Positions 49,044-59,798 of a DNA stretch of 64,000 nt are shown here, piece after piece. The stretch comes from Jacaranda mimosifolia (lineage: Eukaryota > Streptophyta > Magnoliopsida > Lamiales > Bignoniaceae), in NCBI GenBank assembly GCA_018894105.1, contig CM032125.1, positions 29,931,032-29,995,031 of the forward strand, read 5' to 3'. Position 1 is the stretch's first letter. The number at the start of each line of letters is the position of its first letter. The position numbers and the translations under genes were made by a program. The notes under the pieces were generated by a model. The model saw only the letters and a list, made by a program, of their open reading frames with translations. It was not told the DNA's origin and did no database searches.

Positions 49044-50103
49044 ATGGACACATCAAGTAGCCAAGTTAGTAAGGGAAAAGGGAAGAAAACGGACAAATCT
49101 CAAAGAAGTTGGAGTCAAAGAGAAGAAGAAGTCCTTATTGTTGTCCTCAAGAATATAGTGACAAATGGGTGGAAAGCCAATAATGGTTTTAAGATTGGCT
49201 ACCTACAAGTCCTTGAGCAAGCTATGGTGAAAGCCTTTCCTGGCATAGACCTCAAAGCATTGCCCCATATCAACTCTAAGATTCATGTTTGGAAAAAACA
49301 CTATGGTTCTCTTTTTGTAATGCTTTCAAGAAGTGGAATAGGATGGAATGATACCACAAAGATGATTGAAGCTGAAGATGATGCGTGGGAGAGTTATGTG
49401 AAGGAAAGTTTTCTTTTTCCAAACTTTTATTTAAGTTATTAAGTCTTGGAGCATCCTGATATATATGTGTATGTATATCATAGATATTTCTAACTTTTTA
49501 GTATGCTGAAAATATACCACTTTGGTGTCATAACGGGTGGATAATAATGCTAGACTAATGCGATATAAGTCTTGGCCATTCTATAATGACTGGTGCGAAA
49601 TATTTGGAAAAGATCGAGCCACAGGGAAGCAGGCACAGGACTTTGTAGAGGCAGTTAATGAGGTGCTTAATGGTGATACTCAAAATGAAAAAAGGTATGA
49701 ACCTGAATTTGATGGTCTGTTTGATGGTTTTGGTGATGAAACAGAAACTATGTCAGTTTCTCAACCCACTTGTAGTAGTAGGAGTGCTAAAGTTAAGGGG
49801 AAGAAGGAAAGAAAATCTGTTGAGGGGAACGATGCTTTAGTGGAGCTCTTAGGCAATTTCTGTGACAAAACTGAGGAGAGGCTAGGAGACATTGTCAAGC
49901 GAATTGGCTATGAATATGACATTTCAGCTGCTCCTAAAGAGGTCTACGCTGCTGTCGGTGGAATTCAAGGCTTGAGTCTCCAAGAGAAGCTTACTGTGTC
50001 AAAGATGTTGGTGAAGAACAAAGAGGACTTGGAGTTATTCTTTAGTCTCCCAGAAGAGGCTAAATCTGAATTTGTTAGAATGATGCTAGCTGGGAGGTTG
50101 TAA
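49044..50103 (+). CDS. Myb/SANT-like DNA-binding ORF, probable Harbinger accessory protein
   Basis: PIF/Harbinger elements carry a second, Myb/SANT-like ORF needed with the transposase. Starting at ATG 49044, a basic N-terminus is followed by SQRSWSQREEEVLIVVLKNI and HINSKIHVWKKHYG, a trihelix-like Myb domain with its regular Trp spacing. The second part (about 49537-50103) has MRYKSWPFYNDWCEIFGKDR and a C-terminal helix that ends at TAA. An intron must join the parts near 49403-49540; no ideal GT donor is seen at the predicted junction, so the first exon may be damaged. The ORF lies 264 bp after the transposase on the same strand, fitting one element. Related host MYB-like genes derive from such ORFs, but the context favours the transposon. 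Confidence 0.65.
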
Positions 50104-51720
50104 ATTGATTGGAAATGCTGTTTTGAAACTATGACATTTGCTAGTATTTTATATATTTTTTCATGTCTGTCTAGGACTTAAGTATTTATTTATTTTGATC
50201 CTACTATGTGAGGGCATTGGTTTAGTATGGCCATTCTAAACACCATCTTTTGTAAGTTCTGTCCCTCCATGTGTGTATGTAGAAATCTGTCCCTACTATG
50301 CAACTATCAAGCCATTTTTCTTCATTTATGGATTGATATATATCTGTTCAGTTATCTGCTAACATTTTGGAGAAACGATAATAAGTCAGAATGTTAAGCT
50401 AGTTTTGTATAGTTCAGATTCGTAATGAGCATCTCTATTGGTTCAGGTTTTAAATAAATTTGATATGAATGTGAGTTGTGATATGGTAATATGTTGATTG
50501 GCTATATTTCCTGCTGAATTTTACTGGGATTATGCTATTGTCTAGCAATGTTGGTCGAATAATGCCCGTAGAGAGGTTAATGTGTTTTTCTTCTCTATTG
50601 GTTTCTTCTTCTTTATGTTTATGTTTTCCAGCAAAGTGCAATTCGTAGTCGTGATCCACTAAAGTAATCCGCAGGTACATCAAGTACCATGTTCCACACA
50701 AAGTGAAGATCACAACAAACAATAAAAATAAAATCCTAATGCTAAAAAGGATGCAGGAAAACAACCACTGGCATAATTATACATCGTGTTAAAACCATAG
50801 TCCACGCAAATAATTTAAACATCCAGATAATTTTTTGCAGATTTATATAACTACTCAGTATGTCATGATGAGTTCCTAATAGGCAAATAAACTTGATGTC
50901 AGATACAAAGGAGAGAGATCCACCAGCATTTGCTGCCACGATAATTCCACAAGAGACTATAATATATTACTCTGTACCCTATGCAAAGAAGTCTATCCTA
51001 GCACATTTCAAACTGTTGCTATCTAAGTATGACTCATATATTTCCAGCCTCTCTGCCACTATTCACTATATTAACATTTTAAATCAGTGATTCAACACCA
51101 CAAGAGCACCAAAAAAAGGAGGATTTCGCCATTCATCATCTTCAAGTAATAAAGCAAATCCCATAAAGAAAACCCAATCCATACCTGAACTAATCAACAT
51201 GAAAAGTCAATACCTTTACTTAAATGTTAACCCCAACTACGGTACCAACACCATAGCTTTTACAATTTTGATAATTTTGAGTGGTGCCTAAAGAGCCTCA
51301 GAAATATGTGGAGTGCTTGTGAAAAATCTACAACTACTGGCAGCATAACAAAGATCTGAGTAATGTGCTAGGAATACAAAAATACTCAATTGAAATCCAT
51401 GAAAATAAGGCCAAATCTGATCCACAAACACAAATAGAACAACATGATAATTCCCATGAAATAGCAGTTTTTAAAATCAGCACTCAAAGAGAGTTAACAT
51501 AAGACAAAGCACCATTAGATTAATACCAACCGCATGTCATGGAAACATCCTCGCACATGACTAAAAATTTGAGAATGCACCACAATGGTGCTTGAATTGT
51601 TGCAACCAACTTGGTTGTAACACACATTTAAACTAAACACAACAAACAACATTATGAACATATAACCACAAGACAAGTAAATAACATCTAGCACAGTGAA
51701 ATGAAAACAGCTTGCATGAT
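50104..51720. other. No gene recognised between the Myb-like ORFs
   Basis: AT-rich, with only short chance frames. It probably belongs to the Harbinger-derived block, or is the 3' region shared by the plus-strand and minus-strand ORFs that face each other here. Confidence 0.5.
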
Positions 51721-52593
51721 TCAATAACATGGCTTTGCTGGGCTCCAAGACGCCGTTGATGAGGCAACACAATTAGATGAGCTATTAAGACTGCCTTCAC
51801 TAGGAGTAATCTCTTCTTCAATAGCTTTTTTGGGCCTTACAAAGTACATTCTGGGGGTTGCATTAGTGGAGCTCTCATCCTTGATAACTGCTTTCACATT
51901 TGTGGTTCGACGATTATTAACTCTTCCACTTTTCGAATCAACTTCGACACCATCTACAACTTGAGAAGTTTCTGAAACTTTTCCACACACCACACTACGA
52001 TCATCATCAGAATCATCTTTATCAGAGGAAATGATGACAATAATATTTTCTATTCCACGAACTGAACGCTCCTTAGGCTTCTCAAAAATTAGCACGAACG
52101 AATCTCATTCAGGCTCTCCTTTGAGCTTGTAAGCTTTTGATAGTGGCATTTTCTGATAATAATAGAAAAATAATAAAAATATTTAACAAAAAATAAAATA
52201 ATAAATCAACTAAACTAGAAACTAATATTTAACTTGTTCACATACCTTAAACCAATCAATCCAATATTCTTTTGGCGCATAAACAACATTGGCATCCCTA
52301 TCCCAAACCACCCCTGAAGCATTGATGATATGCGAAAAAACATAGTGCCTAGAAGATAACTTTTTGAATTGCCCAACAGCATATTCATTAGAGTGATTAG
52401 TTCCAAATCGATCATTGAGAATGGCACATGCAATAAGTATTGAGTGTATATTCAACCTTCCACGGTGGAGATTGCCCAACTTTGCTTCATGTTCTAGTGA
52501 ATGAATAAAGAGTTGGTCCATCTCTTTAGTCCAAGTCTGACTATATAGGATGGCCTCTTGCGAAAGAAACGGTGTAGTGCTCATTTTTCCCAC
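51721..52593 (-). pseudogene. Second Myb/SANT-like DNA-binding ORF, minus strand
   Basis: Exon 1 (52593-52246) starts MGKMSTTPFLSQEAILYSQT, then WTKEMDQLFIHSLEHEAKLG and LKKLSSRHYVF-like helices, a Myb/SANT-like domain of the type found in transposon-derived proteins. It ends KEYWIDWFK before a GT donor. Exon 2 (52152-51721) continues KMPLSKAYKLKGEPE, then hits a TGA, and afterwards reads on in frame as an acidic, Ser/Asp-rich tail. One nonsense codon suggests decay. It is convergent to the plus-strand Myb-like ORF and differs from it in sequence, so it is a different gene rather than an inverted copy. Confidence 0.6.
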
Positions 52594-53032
52594 TGATTCT
52601 TTTTTTTTTTTTTTTCACTTTGTAGTAAACAAGTGAAGGTCATGTGTTTTTTTTATAGATTAGTGACCAATTTAATGTGTATCTTTTTTTTTTTGTACTT
52701 TGCCAACAACCCCTTTTCACATTTCTTAAAGCACACAACCCTTTTAATGAAAATTTGGCAAATAAGACTACTAACTACCCCTTTAAATGAAAAGGTATAC
52801 TACTTAATTGCAACATCAAGTCAACAATAAATTTAAGCATGAAAGAAGGGGAAATCTGATGCAATAATTGCTGCCAACTACCACTTGCTATTCATAACAC
52901 AAACTAGGTGAAGAAAATAATCCAAAATAGCATTAAACATTTCCATAACTTGAAAATACCATCAACTTACAAGAAAAAGCACTAATCACAACTAAAAGTT
53001 CTTGAACAATCACTTATGCATCTATATTCAAC

Positions 53033-53510
53033 TTACACAAGCCTAACAATAAAAAGAGACAAAACCAATACAAAGAAACAAGTGAAGAACATCATCATGC
53101 ATCCACAACAGAAACATAAGACAGCCCCTGTTGGGTGCCCGTTGAATCTTTCTGGAGCAAATCCATTGTGTCGATTATAGGGTGTTGACATGGCAGAATG
53201 TAAAAGTTGTGGTTCAGATGTAGCATTATGCATAGTATAAGCAGATGAAGGACTTGATGGAGTGTTCCAGGAAGAAGATTCATGAGATGGAGGATGAGAC
53301 CTTATACTATGTTGTTCATTTTGTAGAAAATGTGGCTTAAGTTCCTCTGGATCTTTCTCATGATACAGATCACACCACAAAAAAGCTTTCTCATGTTTCA
53401 AATGGTATGGACAACGATAGAAGTACCTGTTAGGATTCTTAGTATGGAGACTGGCACGAAAGATGGCCATTTGCCCTCTACCACACCAACATTTAGGAGG
53501 CTACTCTTTG
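53033..53510 (-). CDS. GRF-type zinc finger protein with C-terminal membrane segment
   Basis: GRF zinc fingers bind single-stranded nucleic acid in several repair proteins; small plant members are of unknown role and often lie in transposon-rich DNA. The minus strand encodes PPKCWCGRGQMAIFRASLHT followed by NPNRYFYRCP and AFLWCDLYHE, which hold the C-x-C, G-R-x-F/Y-Y-x-C and final W-x-D positions of the domain. A low-complexity Ser/Pro/His region and a hydrophobic C-terminal stretch (FFTCFFVLVLSLFIV) follow. A TAG seven codons past an upstream ATG means the true start is either the Met within the finger, which would cut it, or an exon further upstream. It points the same way as the minus-strand Myb-like ORF, 440 bp upstream of it. 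Confidence 0.55.
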
Positions 53511-54039
53511 ATTTCCATCGGATTGTGTTGGGGATTAATATCACCTTATTGTAGAAAAAATCAAACACAAGTAAATTTAATTAGCTACTATATATGCAGA
53601 TTATAACAGACAAAGGGTGTGCAATTTGAATTTTTACCATAGTTTTTACAGAAAAATCATAAATAAACAAATTCAAATTTTAACTTCCAACAAATAAGTT
53701 TTTACAACAACTTTGTCTAGTAGAAAATTTAAATTTCACTTCCCAGAAAAATGGTAGTCAATGGTTGTCCTCGTTCTTTCCAGCAAACGGTTGCTGATCG
53801 TATGCTCCTCGAATGTTTTCACGTGTTCTTAGACATCTTCACACCTTCGGCTCCTCTTGCTATTAATTTCTTCATATGTGATCTTCTTCCAGCAATATTA
53901 TTTTTGTAGATCTGAATTTGGGGTAGAATGGGTGAGAGGGTTTTATCCTAGCGCATGAATCAATTTCTGGGGAAAAAAAAATTCAGCAACTAAACATATA
54001 TTTATATATAAAAATGTAAATTTATCAAATTTGTAGGGA

Positions 54040-54236
54040 TATTTATGGAAATATAAATGTAATCACACCTAATAAAATCAAGTAACCAAATGCAAGTTTA
54101 GGATATACCATAGGATATCTCATTACTATTATATACAACCAAACAATGAAATGGATTGGATTCACAATTGATGTGGGATAACACATCCAAGTCAAACAAA
54201 TCATATGCAATCCTATCCTTCCTAACAAACGGGGCC
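54040..54236. mobile_element. Probable right terminus of a PIF/Harbinger-type element
   Basis: The sequence CCTAACAAACGGGGCC followed by TAA (54237-54239) matches the GGCCCCGTTTGTTAGG terminal type and 3-bp TAA/TTA target preference of PIF/Harbinger elements. Subterminal AATCCAATCCATTTCATTG-like words on the reverse strand fit too. No partner terminus was found to the left: the block starts abruptly next to copia gag at about 47975, so the element is truncated or rearranged. Confidence 0.5.
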
Positions 54237-54239
54237 TAA

Positions 54240-55680
54240 TGGAAAACTAAATTGATCTCCCAGATAAGTCAAAAAGTCAATCGACTGATGGTGACTATCC
54301 ATATGCTAGTTCTAAGTTTCAATTCCCTCAATTAAGTGTTGTAGCATATCAACTTGGCTAAAGGAGACTGTATGGAGTCTGACTCTCCATTTCAACAATC
54401 TTTCAACAACAAAAAGAGCAGCAGAGTTGACTAAAATCTATACAGTAGAACTCCTCAAGTCTTGAGCAGTTCTATGGGGGTAAACTTGATTATTTGCTTT
54501 AATTCCTTTGATCTGTTTTATTTATTCAACATGGCAAGCTAGGAAGTGAACCATAGGACTTATGCTAGACAACACTGCATGAAGGAGTTATTTCTAATGG
54601 CTTTGCAATAGTTATAACTTATAAATTGCATAAGATAAGATTTATGTCCACAAATGTATCTCATGTATTTTTTAGGATTTCTTTTCCTCTTCATTCTATT
54701 CTCTCTTCCTTCATTAGTGAAATTTAGCTTTAATTATAAAAGAAATAATAACTTTATTGTCTTTGTGTTGGGTGCTAAGAAACTATCAGTTAGTAAAGCA
54801 TGCTTAGTGTGGTTTTGTTACACAAAGAATGTCCACAAATCGCTGAGTGTGTTAAGATTCATATGTTGCTATGATGAGAAACTTTAAATAATATGTGAGG
54901 TTTTCTTCGACAAACAATGGCTATTTGTTGAACTCCTTAATGCATGTCATATGAGTCAATTTTTTAGTTGATTTTATTATCAGCAGTTTTAGTGTCATTT
55001 AATTGACAGCATTACCGCATTTAATCTGTTAAATTGCTTACCATTTACATTATATGGAAATAGATATTTGATATCTTTCATCTACGTACCTTTCCTATTC
55101 TTTGTCATTCTGAGAATTGCTATGTATATTGTGAAGATAATATATGTACTTGAAGTAATTACAAGTATTACGGAGGCAGTTAGGTGTGGCATTTATCTTA
55201 CTGCGAGAAGATAATTTCTAAAGTTTTAGTTTATTTTTATGTTAAATGGAATGATCTTTTGATGATGAATCTTGCAGGAAGGCAAGTTAGGGGTATAACT
55301 TGGAAGCACATTTGCCAAAATGCAGATGGAGTCCTGATGGGGTAACAATATATAGTTTTCTCTTTCTTATTTTTCTGGAGTTTTTCTTAAGGTAACCAAA
55401 GATGGAATCCCCAAGGAATGGCAATACTTTTCACTGGTGGTACCAAAGAAATATAATTTTTTTTCTTAATTTTCAAAAGTTCCAACATGCACTTATTTGT
55501 TTCCTTTATAATTAATTAATTGCTAATCCCATTACGTGTGTGTAATTAATGTGATGATCATCTTATAGTCATCTGATTAATTAATTCAAAAACGTAAAAG
55601 AGTATATTGAGCTTCTATAATCATTAGATTAATCTATTTACTGTACTGAGGTAAATAATGCTGCTATATCCAATGATGTG
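54240..55680. other. Intergenic DNA, no gene recognised
   Basis: A few short frames exist, none matching a known family. A CTTGCAG acceptor-like site with a 60-bp open stretch near 55278-55340 might be a broken exon of the reductase fragment downstream; this is too weak to call. Confidence 0.5.
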
Positions 55681-55681
55681 A

Positions 55682-55818
<137 letters not shown>

Positions 55819-56454
55819 AGCATGTATGAGGGATGGTTGAACCAGAAAAATATCAGATTCTTGTTGCAAATTTTAGTGGTCAGTAATGGTGGTTACTTTG
55901 GTGATAATATTGTGATTATAATTACAAGCTATACTAGTTAATGGATTGTATTATTTAATGATAGCTTGTTAGAGTACCTCTCAGCAACTAACACAAGTTT
56001 TTTGTGACCTCAAATTTCAAACATAAAGATAATTAATGCCACATAGTGATTGAAAGTGAGATACTATGTTTTTTTTCAAGATATTCCATTTTATGGAAAA
56101 TACGCAATATGTTTTTGTTACTTGGAAATTTCTAATTTAAACTTTTTTTTTTTGCGGGAAAATGTGTTTTTAGCATCTCAGAAAAACAATTTTGGTGGTT
56201 TAGCCCCCAATGGAAAAAAAAAAAAAAAGTTGAAATATTGCCTTATATTTTTGAAAAACGAGTGAAAAAACCACCTGAGATCATAAGTGGAATACACGCG
56301 CCCAAGAATGCAAGTGGTTGTGATTTTTTATAAATAAAATAACTATTATACTTGTAATATATCAACCGTTGGATCTTTTTGTTTAAATGAACGGGCCAAA
56401 TTGAATAGTATTTAATATTTATAAAATATATATAATTATTTATACATTTATATA

Positions 56455-56745
56455 CATATATATGTATATATATAGAGAGACAGACTGCCATGGCAAATCT
56501 GGCCGGCCATCCGGCCAGCGACCACAATCCTCGGCAGCCGTCTTGTTAAAAAAAAAAAAATGAAAACTTGGCTTCAGTGGCCATGGTAGCAAGTGGCCGG
56601 GGGGCAACCGGATTTGGTAGACCACATCCAAAAAAAAAAAAAAAAGAAAAAAAAAAAAAAAGGAAAAAAGACTTGACTTCAGGCTGCCATAGCAGCCTGT
56701 AGTCGGGGTTGGGGTGGGGGTGGGGGTGGGGGTGGGGGGTTATGT
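56455..56745. repeat. GC-rich island with A-runs and a G-quadruplex-like tract
   Basis: A TA tract leads into GGCCGGCCATCCGGCC-type DNA, two A-rich runs, and then a regular GGGGTTGGGGTGGGGGTGGG tract (56705-56739). A long TA-rich microsatellite region (56741-57110) follows. Open frames across it are compositional. It resembles the islands at 1.5 kb and 30.4 kb. Confidence 0.6.
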
Positions 56746-57110
56746 ATATATTATATATATGTATGAATATATATATATGTTGTAAATAATTATATATGTA
56801 TGAATATATATATATATGGTGTAAATAATTATATATGTAATTTTATATATGCATATGTGATTTTATATATATGTATGTATATAATTTTTTATATGTATAT
56901 AATTTTATATATATGTATGTAAATATAATTTTATAAATAATAAATAGTATTTAATATATATAAATATGTTATGTATTTTATAAATATTAAATAGTATTTA
57001 ATTTATATAAGCATGTTATATATTTCATAAATATATATATGCATGTATATATAATTTTATAAATAATAAATTGTATTTAATTTATATAAATACCTTAGGT
57101 ATTTTATAAA
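56741..57110. repeat. TA-rich microsatellite region
   Basis: Repeated (TA)n, TATGTATG and TTTATATATA words extend for about 370 bp. TAATTATATATGTATGAATA and its near copy recur, which suggests internal tandem duplication. Confidence 0.8.
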
Positions 57111-57745
57111 TATAAAATTATTTAATTTAGATTAAATAAATGAAAAAAAAACATAAGGATATAAAGTAATTTTATGTATATATGAGGGTATTTTCTTCCT
57201 TTCAATAAAAAATTCAACTCAAATAGACGGAAGTAGGTAGTGAGCCACAATTTAAAAATATAAGATGGTATTTCAACCTCTTATTTCACAAGAAAATAAA
57301 CTGCCCATTTCGTATAATACAGAGGAATAAAATACTATTCACCCTATATATATATATATATATTTGTAGTGATTCCTTAATTTAAAATGTAAATATTATA
57401 TTGAGTGATTAATTAGTGGAATGACAAATCATTGGTGCATATATACTAAAGATTAGGTATCAATTTGATCTTTTATTAATAGATTCCATGCGCATGGTCT
57501 TTCATACCGGTGCGTGTGTCTTTTGTCCCGCTCTAAAAAATTATGAGTCAATAGTCGGGCGAGATAGAATGGTACCAGCAATAATATGCAAGCCCCGGAT
57601 AGGTGTTGTCGCTTAAATTTGACTATTGTGAGATTTTCAATAAAGTATATACTAAATTAGACGTATAACTATCTTTCTTCTAGCACAATAATGCATTTTC
57701 AATCAATACAAAAGTGAAAAATAATAATGTGAAAAATTAAGATTC

Positions 57746-58150
57746 TTAATAATGATGGCAGTTTCTATACCAACCAGCCCATGCAAACCCAACCCACTAA
57801 TCCCTAATGAAATAGCATGATTACAAAAAGGATTAGGCTCAATCTCAGCCAATGCAATAACCAAATAAGCCAAATTAGCTGCCACAGTCATCAATCTCAT
57901 CACCCTATCACCCCTAATCCTTTCCATAGTTTCCTTTTGCAGCTTTTCCCTCATCCCCTGACTCAACAATCCTTCTTTCAGCCTTAATCCCTTCTCGAAA
58001 GATTACACAATCAGACATGACGAGAAAAATGTACACGAAGGACTCACCAAGTGCTGATATGAAGAAGGTCGTTCTCTTAGCCAGTTTTGCATCCAAGGTC
58101 CCAATTCCTGCCAACCATAGGAAATGATCAAAGAAGAAATATACCATTTT
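57746..58150 (-). pseudogene. PEX11-family peroxisome membrane protein pseudogene, 5'-truncated
   Basis: PEX11 proteins drive elongation and division of peroxisomes. On the minus strand the sequence starts mid-protein with YFFFDHFLWLAGIGTLDAKL, then FISALGESFVYIFLVMSD, KAERRIV and, after a frameshift near 57965, RIRGDRVMRLMTVAANLAYL and ALAEIEPNPFCNHAISLGIS. A second shift near 57795 moves to the frame that ends AWAGWYRNCHHY and a TAA at 57746. The order and the C-terminal GISGL...AWAGWYRN signature match the plant PEX11C/D/E group. The N-terminal third is missing, and no introns interrupt the remnant. Confidence 0.85.
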
Positions 58151-58466
58151 ACCTCTCAATATTTATTTATTAATTTGATTATTCACAGTCCACAGATTGC
58201 ACGCAGACAATATATATATTTCTTTGTGAGTTATTAAAATGTAAATTGTCCATTTGTCAGATAAGCTGGCTGGCCAGCTGTCTCCATCAACCTCTGCATA
58301 TTACTAGGTGGCACAAACGCCAATATATGCTTTGGATTATTCACTGCTATTACATTGATGTCATAAGAAAGTTTCACTACCAATGAACTGTGACACCAAA
58401 AACCAATCATCATCACAAACAATCAGCATCTACGTTTAGCTTCTGTACGTTATTATCAGTTTTTTA
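58151..58466. other. No recognised gene
   Basis: The minus-strand frame 58422-58234 (start MFVMMIGFWCHSSLVVKLSY) is open for 62 codons and has a balanced composition. I recognise no family, and it could be a gene fragment or chance. Confidence 0.3.
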
Positions 58467-58935
58467 GGGCCCGTTTTGTTTCATTTTTTAGTAAAAATAC
58501 ATAGTGAAAAATTAGTTAAAAAAATATTTTTTAAAATGAATTGTATTTGAATGTGTTGTTTAAATTATAAATTTATATAACTGTGAAAATGAGATGTATT
58601 TGGATGTTGAGTATTTTTGTAATAAAAATTGTGTAATTTTTTTAATTTGAATTGATGATGTGACGTGTAATTATTTAAAAAAATAGTATTATAATTTGAA
58701 TTTGAATAATTTATAATATTGTTGTAGTGAATGTTTTTGAGAAGTATTGAGAAGATAAAAAAGCATATATAGATAATAATAGACAGGAAATAGGTATGAA
58801 AATGGAGAGATAAAATAAAAAGTAATGTTTTGAAAATGAAAATGCTTGAGAAAATGGTGTTGATAATAATAACTTTCATTTTTTATTTTGAAGAGAACAT
58901 GAACATGTGACTTGAAAATGAAACCAAACGGGCCC
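58467..58935. mobile_element. Tourist-like MITE (PIF/Harbinger type)
   Basis: This 469-bp element has terminal inverted repeats GGGCCCGTTTTGTTTCATTT and, reversed from the right end, GGGCCCGTTTGGTTTCATTT, flanked by TTA on both sides (58464-58466 and 58936-58938). It has no coding capacity: the minus-strand frame at 58565-58879 is poly-Asn/Ile/Phe low complexity. It lies 50 bp past the stop codon of the NudC-like gene, probably in its 3' UTR or terminator region. Confidence 0.88.
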
Positions 58936-59798
58936 TTAGTCTGAACTACAGATCATCAGCAGACAAAAAATAGTAAGAGAACAATCTAATCCTCGTCGTT
59001 CTCAGAACATTCCTGAACCAGAAGTTCGGAGGCATCAAGCTCAAGGAAATAAGCTCTTTGTTCATCGGACTCACTTGGATCACGTCATGCAGGTCTCATC
59101 CAGAACCCATGCTGCAATACAAATTAATTTAATCATAAAACGCCAAAACTGAGACCATTAAAGCAAACTGAAGTATTACGCAGTTCTGAGGCAGCAAACT
59201 AACGTCAAAACCTTACCATCATTTTGTTCACAGCCCCAGAATATTTGCTGTAGTTTCTTGGTCTTACTTTCGTGGTGTCGATCTCCGGCTCACCCTGCGG
59301 CCTGCACCAAGTAACTCCACCATTCCCAGCGCCACTTTTCCAGCTTGATGCAAATACACTTGCGCCGTTCTTTCTTGCCATTCGATTGATATCTCTTAGT
59401 TACTATAAAAAGATGGACTTATTAGCTAACAACTTCAAATTAACATTCACACAAGTAGACAACCACAGTAACAGACATAACGGGAACAATAAATAACGGA
59501 AAATCACATATGAACATCAGTGCTCTTTACCTAGAGACCACGAACTGGTGGCCTCCTTGAAAAGCTGCCCCTGCAATTACATAAGAAACAATTGAGTATT
59601 TAAACAACAAAATAATATGAAAAGGAAAAAAAAAAAAAAAAGATTCAGAAACATGGAGAAACATGGAACAAGGCCAGACGCTTACATCAATAATTGGGGA
59701 CAGTGGTGTATCCAGAAATTTAGATAAATGGGGTCAAAATATTAATAAAAAATAAATTCAAAATAATTAATATTTAATAAAAATAAAATTAAAATACA

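Noticed and set aside
55278..55345. Possible first exon of the reductase fragment
   Set aside because: It has an acceptor-like CTTGCAG but no TGxxxGIG motif and no clear donor.
56243..56631. Minus-strand frames over the GC-rich island
   Set aside because: They depend on TA and A-run repeats and match nothing.
58565..58879. 104-codon minus-strand frame
   Set aside because: It is entirely inside the Tourist MITE and made of Ile/Asn/Phe/Tyr low complexity.
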